A stretch of 64,000 nt of DNA. It comes from Mucilaginibacter sp. L3T2-6. GTDB lineage: Bacteria > Bacteroidota > Bacteroidia > Sphingobacteriales > Sphingobacteriaceae. Where the stretch lies: assembly GCF_030519355.1 (NCBI RefSeq), contig NZ_JAUMKC010000024.1:36968-100967 (forward strand), read 5' to 3'. Each line of letters opens with the position of its first letter. The stretch's first letter is position 1. The notes beneath the pieces are model-generated. The model made no database searches, had not been told where the DNA came from, and saw only the letters and a list, made by a program, of their open reading frames with translations. Shown in pieces: positions 27,052 to 33,385 of the stretch. The translations under genes were made by a program, and so were the position numbers.

Positions 27052-28599
27052 ATGGTAAAGGAAACTGAAATAGTTTGTCCGCCAGGACAGCATGAAGATG
27101 ACGCTGCATTAAAAAGAATTGCAGCAGCAACGCTGAGGACATCTCCTCAAAAAATATCCGGTATAAAAATACTGAAGCGATCTATTGATGCCCGGGGGCG
27201 TAAGGTGGTCTACCGTATGCAGGTACAGGTATTCATCGATGAGACCTGCGCCCCGGAAATATTTACTGTAAAGTATCCGGATGTAAAATCCGCTAAGCCA
27301 GTTGTCATTATCGGCGCAGGGCCCGCCGGGCTGTTTGCAGCTTTGCAGTGCATTGAGTTGGGTTTAAAGCCTATAATTGTAGAGCGCGGCAAAGACGTAA
27401 AGCAGCGCCGCCGCGATTTAGCCAATATCAACAAACAGGGCGTAGTAAACCCCGAATCGAACTATTGCTTTGGCGAGGGCGGGGCAGGCACTTATTCGGA
27501 TGGCAAGCTGTACACCCGCTCAACCAAGCGTGGCGATGTAAATGCGGTATTGAAAACATTTGTCGCCCATGGTGCGCCCCGGGATATTTTAATTGACGCC
27601 CGCCCGCATATAGGCACCAATAAACTGCCGCAGATAATCACCGCAATAAAAGAAAGCATTTTAAATGCCGGAGGTGAAGTGCATTTTGATGCTAAAGTGA
27701 CCAGCCTGCTGGTTGAGCCTGGAAAGGTGAAAGGGGTGGAGCTTATTGGCGGCGATAAAATAGCAGCCAATGCGGTGATACTGGCAACCGGTCATTCCGC
27801 CCGCGATATTTTTGAGATGCTGCACCGGCAAAACATATTAATTGAGGCCAAACCATTTGCCCTCGGGGTGCGCATTGAACACCCGCAGGAAATCATCGAC
27901 CAGGCGCAGTACCATTGTGAACACCGCGGGCCGTATCTGCCGCCATCCTATTACAGTTTGGTGGAGCAAGTGGATAACCGGGGGGTATTTTCCTTCTGTA
28001 TGTGTCCCGGAGGTATAATAGCACCCTGTGCAACGGAAGAAAATGAAATAGTGGTGAACGGCTGGAGTCCCTCCAAACGGAATAATCCCTTTGCAAATTC
28101 GGGCACAGTGGTGCAGGTAAATTTAGAAGACGTTAAAGGAGATGAAAAAGACCCGCTGCGCATGCTGCGCTTTCAGCAGCAGGTTGAAAAAGCGGCGTTT
28201 ATTGCGGGTGGCGGCAAATTGGTAGCCCCCGGCCAGCGAATGGTTGATTTTGCGGAGAACCGGTTGTCGACAGATTTACCTGTAAACTCGTACCTGCCCG
28301 GCACTAAATCTATTGAGCTGAAAGAAGTGCTGCCTCGCTGGATAAATGAGCGGCTACGTAAAGCACTTCCTGTTTTCGGAAAAAAGATGAAGGGATATTA
28401 TACCAACGAGGCTATTTTAGTAGGCGTTGAATCGCGTACCTCGTCACCCGTAAAGGTGCCAAGGGATAAGGAAACCCTGCAGCATCCGCAGGTAGCCGGT
28501 TTATTTCCATGCGGCGAAGGCGCAGGTTATGCAGGTGGCATAATTTCTGCGGCTATTGATGGTATTAACTGCGCCGTTGCGGCATCAAAAATCATTTAG
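27052..28599 (+). CDS. FAD-dependent oxidoreductase (COG2509-like)
   Basis: The 515-residue flavoprotein has an N-terminal domain of about 80 residues, then the FAD-binding motif IIGAGPAGLFAALQC at about 84-98. A conserved segment SNYCFGEGGAGTYSDGKLYT follows, and the C-terminal GEGAGYAGGIISAAIDG closes the FAD site. These features fit the large uncharacterised family annotated as NAD/FAD-utilising dehydrogenases. The reaction is unknown. One base after its stop codon comes the ATG of the DinB-like gene, so the two are coupled. Confidence 0.9.
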   Translation: MVKETEIVCPPGQHEDDAALKRIAAATLRTSPQKISGIKILKRSIDARGRKVVYRMQVQVFIDETCAPEIFTVKYPDVKSAKPVVIIGAGPAGLFAALQCIELGLKPIIVERGKDVKQRRRDLANINKQGVVNPESNYCFGEGGAGTYSDGKLYTRSTKRGDVNAVLKTFVAHGAPRDILIDARPHIGTNKLPQIITAIKESILNAGGEVHFDAKVTSLLVEPGKVKGVELIGGDKIAANAVILATGHSARDIFEMLHRQNILIEAKPFALGVRIEHPQEIIDQAQYHCEHRGPYLPPSYYSLVEQVDNRGVFSFCMCPGGIIAPCATEENEIVVNGWSPSKRNNPFANSGTVVQVNLEDVKGDEKDPLRMLRFQQQVEKAAFIAGGGKLVAPGQRMVDFAENRLSTDLPVNSYLPGTKSIELKEVLPRWINERLRKALPVFGKKMKGYYTNEAILVGVESRTSSPVKVPRDKETLQHPQVAGLFPCGEGAGYAGGIISAAIDGINCAVAASKII

Positions 28600-28600
28600 T

Positions 28601-29086
28601 ATGAGCATCTCTGAAACTCTAAGTAACGAGCTGGAACAAGCACTATCAGGCGATGCCTGGTATGGCGATCCGGTGTACAAAATATTGGGAAAGGTAAACT
28701 TCGAAACCGCCTACGAAAAACCTGCCGGCTCGGTGCACACCATTGCCGGCATTTTGCTGCACATGCTGGCATGGACAGAAGAAGTAATGGACAGGCTGAA
28801 TGGTATGACAGCCGGCCTGCCCTCCAGCGGCGACTGGCCCGACCCAGGTGCGCCCGACGAACAAAAATGGCAGCAGTTTGTTAATGATTTTAAGCTCGTG
28901 AATGTAAACCTTGTGCATCTTATCCGGACTTTCCCCGAAGAACAATGGAGCGAGCCGATACTCGACGAGCGTAATCGCGAACAAGGCACAGGTGTAAGTC
29001 ACGAAGCTTTGGTACGCGGATTGATTCAGCACCATATATACCATTCGGGGCAAATCGCCCTGCTGGTAAGGATAATTAATGGCTAA
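28601..29086 (+). CDS. DinB family protein (putative metal-dependent enzyme)
   Basis: DinB-like four-helix bundles bind a divalent metal through three histidines and include thiol S-transferases. Here a histidine in GILLHMLAWTEEV and the C-terminal pair in QHHIYHSGQIALL provide the expected triad. The protein has 161 residues from the ATG at 28601, one base after the upstream stop codon; the frame is open from 28556 but that would overlap the oxidoreductase. The substrate is unknown. Confidence 0.88.
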   Translation: MSISETLSNELEQALSGDAWYGDPVYKILGKVNFETAYEKPAGSVHTIAGILLHMLAWTEEVMDRLNGMTAGLPSSGDWPDPGAPDEQKWQQFVNDFKLVNVNLVHLIRTFPEEQWSEPILDERNREQGTGVSHEALVRGLIQHHIYHSGQIALLVRIING

Positions 29087-29183
29087 CAAATTGAATAGTC
29101 TGCCTAACGTAAAACAATCAATACATAATCATTAACTGTAAGGGAAGTCGTTATTAAATCAAAAGCTAAATCGGTGAAATCCC

Positions 29184-29546
29184 ATGAATAAAAAAACGCT
29201 TATACTGGGCGCTACGCCAAATGAAGGCCGGTATGCCAACCTCGCGGCCAATAGATTGGTACGTGCCGGGCACACTATTGTAAATGTGGGGTTAAAAGAC
29301 GGTGAAGTCGCCGGTGTGCCGATAGAAAAGCCCGAAACCATTCACGACGACATTGATACCATAACCCTTTACGTAGGCCCGTCTCATCAGTCCGGACTGT
29401 ATGATTATATCCTGGCCACCAATCCCAACCGTATCATCTTTAACCCGGGTACCGAAAATTCAGAACTACGCCGGTTGGCTAATGAGCGGGGCATTAAAAC
29501 CGATTATGCCTGTACACTTGTGTTATTGTCAATCGGCCAATATTGA
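29184..29546 (+). CDS. CoA-binding domain protein (YccU-like, CoA_binding_2)
   Basis: This 120-residue Rossmann-fold protein begins KKTLILGATPNEGRYANLAA, the glycine-rich nucleotide-binding turn of the CoA_binding_2 family. VGPSHQSGLYDYIL and the NPGTENSELRRLANERGI segment are typical of it. Members bind CoA-like nucleotides; the physiological role is not established. It stands alone between the DinB-like gene and rmuC. Confidence 0.88.
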   Translation: MNKKTLILGATPNEGRYANLAANRLVRAGHTIVNVGLKDGEVAGVPIEKPETIHDDIDTITLYVGPSHQSGLYDYILATNPNRIIFNPGTENSELRRLANERGIKTDYACTLVLLSIGQY

Positions 29547-29616
29547 GCAGGGGGGAAATCCCAAAATAAATTAATCCTAAAAATCTTAGTTATTTTTTGC
29601 TAAAATTGTTATTATT

Positions 29617-30984
29617 ATGGATATGTACATATTAGCAGCTGCAATATTGGTATTGGTTGTTGCCGTAATTTTATTCCTGAAAAAGCCGGTTTCGCCAAAC
29701 GGCATTGCTTTGGACGACTTCAATCGCCTGAAGAACGAAAACCAATCGTTACAAATAGAACTCGCCAAAGCCGGACAATACGCTGCCGGACTTATCGCTG
29801 AAAAAGAAAGCATTACAATACTGTTGCAGGCCGAAAAGGCCCGCCTGCTGGATGAGTTGGCTTATGAGCGCTCACAACTGGCAACCGCTAATCAAACACT
29901 TGAAAATGCACGCGCCTATTATAAATCGCAGCAGGAGAAAATACAGGAGCAAAAAATTGAAGTGGAGCAGATCCGTAAGGACTTCCAACTCGAGTTCCAA
30001 AACATTGCAGGCAAGCTGCTCGACGAAAAATCGCAGAAGTTTGTAGAGACCAACCGCACCAGCCTCGACATTTTACTGAACCCGCTAAAAGAAAACATCA
30101 GGGCCTTTGAAGAAAAGGTTGAGAAGGTTTACAACATGGAGGCCGCCGAGCGCAATACGCTGAAAGGCGTTATCACACAACTGATGGATCTAAACAAGCT
30201 CATCAGCAGCGAGGCGCAGAACCTTACCCGCGCCCTGAAAGGCGATAATAAAAAGCAGGGCAACTGGGGCGAGGTAATCCTGGAAAAGGTGCTGGAACGT
30301 TCGGGCCTGGTGAAAGACCGCGAATACCGCCTGCAGGCCAGTATAACCGGTCCGGACGGCATACGTATGCAACCCGATGCCGTTATCGATTTACCGGACG
30401 ACAAACACTTGATCGTTGACTCCAAAGTTTCGCTCGTAGCCTACGACCGACTGGTAAATTGCGAAACTGACGAGGAGCGCAAGTTATTCTCCAAAGCGCA
30501 TGTGGAATCGATACGCGGACATGTAAACGGCCTTTCGGCAAAAAATTACCACGATCTATACCAGATCAACTCGCCTGATTTTGTATTGCTATTTATTCCT
30601 ATTGAATCGTCATTCAGCATTGCGGTACAGATCGATGCCGAATTGTTTAACGATGCCTGGGATAAGCGGGTGGTGATAGTAAGTCCTTCAACTTTGCTGG
30701 CAACGCTGCGTACCATCGCCAGTATGTGGAAACAGGAGCGCCAGAACCGCAATGTGCTGGAAATTGCCCGCCTGAGCGGGGCGATGTACGATAAGTTTGT
30801 AGGCTTTGTAGGTGATATGGAAGGCATCGGCAAAAACCTGCGCCAAAGCCAAACCGCTTATGACAGTGCTCTGAATAAGCTAAGCGATGGCTCCGGCAAC
30901 CTCATTAAAACCGCCGAAAAAATTAAAGGACTGGGTGCCAGGGCTAATAAACAGCTGGAGCAAAAGTATTTAGGGGAAGATTAA
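29617..30984 (+). CDS. rmuC: DNA recombination protein RmuC
   Basis: RmuC limits inversion-type rearrangements at short inverted repeats and has a nuclease-like core. The 455-residue protein has an N-terminal membrane anchor (MYILAAAILVLVVAVILFL), a long coiled coil (about 30-130), then the conserved domain with LKGDNKKQGNWGEVILEKVL and PDDKHLIVDSKVSL. Length and order are normal. It is notable that it lies just before a block of large inverted repeats, but rmuC is chromosomally common, so this is probably coincidence. Confidence 0.93.
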   Translation: MDMYILAAAILVLVVAVILFLKKPVSPNGIALDDFNRLKNENQSLQIELAKAGQYAAGLIAEKESITILLQAEKARLLDELAYERSQLATANQTLENARAYYKSQQEKIQEQKIEVEQIRKDFQLEFQNIAGKLLDEKSQKFVETNRTSLDILLNPLKENIRAFEEKVEKVYNMEAAERNTLKGVITQLMDLNKLISSEAQNLTRALKGDNKKQGNWGEVILEKVLERSGLVKDREYRLQASITGPDGIRMQPDAVIDLPDDKHLIVDSKVSLVAYDRLVNCETDEERKLFSKAHVESIRGHVNGLSAKNYHDLYQINSPDFVLLFIPIESSFSIAVQIDAELFNDAWDKRVVIVSPSTLLATLRTIASMWKQERQNRNVLEIARLSGAMYDKFVGFVGDMEGIGKNLRQSQTAYDSALNKLSDGSGNLIKTAEKIKGLGARANKQLEQKYLGED

Positions 30985-30999
30985 ACCCCAGCATACGGT

Positions 31000-31344
31000 T
31001 TAATATTTTTTAACAGGCCCCTCCAGGATATCAACGACAAGCGGGTGGACGCTATAGTCAAACCATTCGTTAAATAATTTCCAGTCGCGCTTTGTGGGCC
31101 AGTCTTCTTCGACTGTACTTTGCCCGTTCAGCTCGTTTTCGAAGATTTTTTTGTAATTCTTTTTGAGCCATGTCTCCACGGCTTTATTGTCATCCATCAT
31201 TTTTACCAGATAAATTATCCCAAGGCTTTCTGTTTGCGGAAAATCAGGAGTTAATGCATTGGTCCAGTCAAGAAATGGCTGTTTCGGCTTTATGGCGACA
31301 GCGCTGCGGTCTACTTCATCGTAAAAGACGGGAATGGGTTCCAT
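31000..31344 (-). CDS. Small conserved-looking protein of unknown function
   Basis: The 114-residue protein starts MEPIPVFYDEVDRSAVAIKP and contains QPFLDWTNALTP, several acidic patches and aromatic residues (DWKLFNEWFDYSV). It has no signal peptide or membrane segment. A -7 box (TACCTTTG on the minus strand, 31361-31368) lies 16 bases upstream of the ATG, supporting a real gene. It converges on rmuC with a 15-base gap. I have an impression of a conserved family with this start but cannot name it. Confidence 0.7.
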   Translation of the reverse strand: MEPIPVFYDEVDRSAVAIKPKQPFLDWTNALTPDFPQTESLGIIYLVKMMDDNKAVETWLKKNYKKIFENELNGQSTVEEDWPTKRDWKLFNEWFDYSVHPLVVDILEGPVKKY

Positions 31345-31360
31345 AGAGAGCTTTTTTTGA

Positions 31361-31368
31361 CAAAGGTA
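31361..31368 (-). promoter_or_regulatory. -7 promoter box (TACCTTTG) for the gene at 31000-31344
   Basis: The minus strand reads TACCTTTG, an exact TAnnTTTG, 16 bases before the ATG. Confidence 0.5.
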
Positions 31369-31436
31369 GGAATTGTTGTAATGGCTTCATTTTTCGGTGC
31401 TGACCTTTCATATATGAAATGAGATAAACCCACCGC

Positions 31437-31535
31437 CGCTGGCGCACGCGTGTCGCGTGTGGCTATGCCAACATATATAATTGGTCGCACGCAAGACTGT
31501 CTGACTAAAGCACACGCGGCACGCGTGCGCCAGCG
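31437..31535. repeat. Repeat copy A: 99-base inverted repeat, loop type 1
   Basis: Two 25-base arms (31437-31461 and 31511-31535) are complementary with a single mismatch. Each arm is built around GC-rich CGCACGCG / CGCGTGCG cores; the right arm includes the palindrome GCACGCGTGC. The 49-base loop begins GCTATGCCAACATATATAA and ends GACTAAAG. It is the copy furthest downstream of the transposase gene that is still complete. Confidence 0.9.
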
Positions 31536-31539
31536 TCCG

Positions 31540-31607
31540 GGGCACGCGTGTGGCGTGTGGCTATGCCAACATATATAATCGGTCACACGCAATACTGTCT
31601 GACTAAG
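31540..31607. repeat. Repeat copy B: truncated, loop type 1
   Basis: Starting four bases after copy A, this copy has most of the left arm (GGCACGCGTGTGGCGTGTGG) and the whole type 1 loop to GACTAAG, then loses the right arm. It lies in the same orientation as copy A, so A and B form a tandem pair. Confidence 0.8.
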
Positions 31608-31627
31608 TGACACAACAACTACAGTTT

Positions 31628-32104
31628 TTAAAATATTTGATCTAATATTAAACCGGACGTAGAATAAAGCGATTCATCTTTCTCTTGTAATTCATATCCT
31701 TCAGCAACGCATTCAAAGGTTTTTTCGTGAAAAGTTATGATATAATGTTTGTACGTCTCATACTTCTCGTTATTAAAATACGGATGGACAGCTTCAATAT
31801 GCTTTAGTTCATCAATCAGGTCAGAATTTAATAATTCATAAACAGCATAAGAGGCTAAGCCAAGTCCGTAATAACGATGCCCCGATATAGTTTCGTCGCT
31901 TGGTAAACCAAAGCTAAATTGTAAACAATTATTAAATTTCACTACGAGGATTTTATTTTTTTTTTGCACGTTTTCCTCTGTTACGCATGATCGAGATGTC
32001 ATTTTATTATACGTAACATACAGATTATTGTCATTGGCAATAATGGTAGGAGACGGTGCACCGGTATCCATCTGTGGCACATTTGCGAGTTCAATTAACT
32101 TCAT
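31628..32104 (-). CDS. Hypothetical protein between repeat copies
   Basis: From the ATG at 32104 (MKLIELANVPQMD) the protein has 158 residues, soluble and without signal peptide. It contains SFGLPSDETISGHRYYGLGL and an acidic C-terminus. GC content is clearly lower than in the flanking genes, and codon use looks different, which suits an acquired gene. It is enclosed by copy B downstream and the C-rich tract with copy C upstream. I do not recognise it; resemblance to immunity-type or other small accessory proteins is only a guess. The frame is open to 32125, but ATG 32104 is the more natural start. Confidence 0.65.
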   Translation of the reverse strand: MKLIELANVPQMDTGAPSPTIIANDNNLYVTYNKMTSRSCVTEENVQKKNKILVVKFNNCLQFSFGLPSDETISGHRYYGLGLASYAVYELLNSDLIDELKHIEAVHPYFNNEKYETYKHYIITFHEKTFECVAEGYELQEKDESLYSTSGLILDQIF

Positions 32105-32195
32105 TGTCGACTTATAAAAATTCAAATTCTTTTAAATGTGATTTATTTGTTTGTAACTATAACGCCTGTTACCTTTGAAAATATTCTATCAAAAC

Positions 32196-32266
32196 CGCTT
32201 TCCCCGCCGCCCCCGCCTCCCCGCCTCCCCGCCGCCCGCCGCCCGCCGCCGCCTCCCCGCCGCCGC
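32196..32266. repeat. C-rich low-complexity tract (G-quadruplex potential on the minus strand)
   Basis: About 70 bases consist of CCG, CCCCG and CCTCCCCG units with almost no A or G runs on the plus strand. On the minus strand there are at least six runs of three to five G separated by one to six bases, a clear quadruplex pattern. The tract runs directly into the left arm of repeat copy C and lies about 95 bases upstream of the gene starting at 32104. Confidence 0.85.
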
Positions 32267-32362
32267 TGGCGCACGCGTGCCGCGTGTGCCTATGCCAACA
32301 TATATATATCGGTTATATGCAAGACTGTCTGACTAAGGCACACGCGACACGTTTGCGCCAGC
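32264..32362. repeat. Repeat copy C: 99-base inverted repeat, loop type 1
   Basis: The left arm (32264-32288) and right arm (32339-32362) pair with a few mismatches. The 50-base loop is a type 1 loop (CTATGCCAACATATATATA ... GACTAAGG). The right arm ends 11 bases from the stop codon of the transposase gene. Confidence 0.9.
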
Positions 32363-32373
32363 ACGAATAAAAA

Positions 32374-32940
32374 TTATAAAAGGCAAATATCAACTAAGCC
32401 CTTTACACCTGTGTAGTAATCAACAGCGCTGGAATAACGCCAATACCAGGGTTCTGCAACAAAACCTGCTACAACGGGATTATAATGTAAATAATCTGCC
32501 TTTTGCTCAATTACATTAGCACTCCAAATTTGTATCGGTTTATTATTGTGTTGCCAAAACTGGTGGTTACTTACATTACTGCTTTTTGCTGCCGCTCTTT
32601 TAAACATCCACAAGAGCCATTCACGCCGCGACTCCTGCATATTAGCGGTGATTGCCTTTATCAGTGCTTTGGACGTATGTTCTTTAAAACGCCCTAATAT
32701 TATTTCCGGGTTATTATCGCGGGCACTATAAATCAAATGCAAGTGGCTGGGCATTATGCACCAGCAATAAAGTTCCATACCCAGGTTCTTAACGCAGTAG
32801 TTCAAGCTGTCAGTGATTATTTCGCAGTAATCCGGCCTTACAAATACATCTATCCAATTTACTGTAGCGAAGCTTACGAAGTACAGCCCGTCCTTTTCTA
32901 AAAACTTATATTTTCTGCTCACGGCAATTCTTAAAAACAT
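32374..32940 (-). CDS. REP-associated tyrosine transposase (RAYT, Y1/IS200-like)
   Basis: RAYTs are single-copy relatives of IS200 transposases that nick single-stranded REP hairpins through a tyrosine. From the ATG at 32940 the protein has 188 residues. The HUH pair is His66 and His68 in IMPSHLHLIYSA, and the conserved C-terminal motif reads DYLHYNPVVAGFV, with Tyr150 the likely nucleophile by comparison with the E. coli REP transposase. FKEHTSKALIKAI supplies the usual lysine helix. The gene is intact and enclosed by inverted repeats: copy C 11 bases downstream and copy D 57 bases upstream. The frame is open from a TTG at 32973. Confidence 0.9.
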   Translation of the reverse strand: MFLRIAVSRKYKFLEKDGLYFVSFATVNWIDVFVRPDYCEIITDSLNYCVKNLGMELYCWCIMPSHLHLIYSARDNNPEIILGRFKEHTSKALIKAITANMQESRREWLLWMFKRAAAKSSNVSNHQFWQHNNKPIQIWSANVIEQKADYLHYNPVVAGFVAEPWYWRYSSAVDYYTGVKGLVDICLL

Positions 32941-32956
32941 AAAGCTATACAGATTT

Positions 32957-33246
32957 ATGAAAAATACGATCAAGTTTAATGCTGGTTGCCGCTAACGCGC
33001 TGGCGCACGCATGCGGCGTGTGCTCATCCCGCTAACCCCGTTTCTACCAAACTTACAACCTGTCAATCAACTAAAGCACACGCGGCACGCGTGCGCCAGC
33101 AATGAAAAATACAATCAAGTTTAATGCTGGTTGCCGATAACGCGCTGGCGCACACAAGCGGCGCGTGCTCATCCCGCTAACCCCGTTTCTACCAAACTCA
33201 CAACCTGTCAATCAACTAAAGCACACATGCGGCGTGTGCTCATCCC
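32957..33246. repeat. 145-base tandem duplication upstream of the transposase gene
   Basis: The stretch starting ATGAAAAATAC at 32957 recurs from 33102 with a period of 145 bases and few changes. Each unit contains a flank (about 40 bases) plus one inverted-repeat copy (D or E). Confidence 0.85.
32998..33100. repeat. Repeat copy D: 103-base inverted repeat, loop type 2
   Basis: Arms at 32998-33022 and 33077-33100 match those of copies A and C, but the 54-base loop is different (CTCATCCCGCTAACCCCG ... AACTAAAG). Only the 3' end of the loop, CTGTC and ACTAAAG, is shared with type 1. Confidence 0.9.
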
Positions 33247-33287
33247 GCTAACCTAACTAAGGCACACGCGACACGCGTGCGCCAGCG
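33143..33287. repeat. Repeat copies E and F: compound inverted repeat, loop type 2 with a hybrid end
   Basis: Copy E has a degenerate left arm (33143-33167) and a full type 2 loop. Its right arm is interrupted after a few bases by a partial left arm and loop start (ATGCGGCGTGTG then CTCATCCCGCTAACC, 33226-33252). A shortened loop end and a complete right arm follow (33263-33287). This looks like recombination between copies. Confidence 0.8.
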
Positions 33288-33346
33288 TAAGGGCTACCCA
33301 ACCCACAATTATCCCTCAAGCCCTCCCTATTTAAATTAAAATTCCC

Positions 33347-33354
33347 TAAATTTG
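33347..33354 (+). promoter_or_regulatory. -7 promoter box (TAAATTTG) for the ileS operon
   Basis: TAAATTTG matches TAnnTTTG and lies 31 bases before the ileS ATG at 33386. It is about 60 bases after the last repeat arm. Confidence 0.6.
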
Positions 33355-33385
33355 CAGCCTCTAAAATTTGAGGTGGAATTTACTG

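Noticed and set aside
31311..31613. Open frame of 100 codons, minus strand
   Set aside because: It runs through repeat copies A and B; the translation (RWRTRAACA twice) only reflects the repeat.
32138..32332. Open frame of 64 codons, plus strand
   Set aside because: The proline/arginine-rich peptide is a translation of the C-rich tract and repeat arm.
31437..33287. CRISPR array
   Set aside because: Repeats are about 100 bases, long-armed and irregularly spaced, with no equal-sized unique spacers and no cas genes.
31437..33287. Retron or other reverse-transcriptase element
   Set aside because: Structured repeats suggested it, but no reverse transcriptase motif is seen in any frame; the nearby enzyme is a Y1 transposase.
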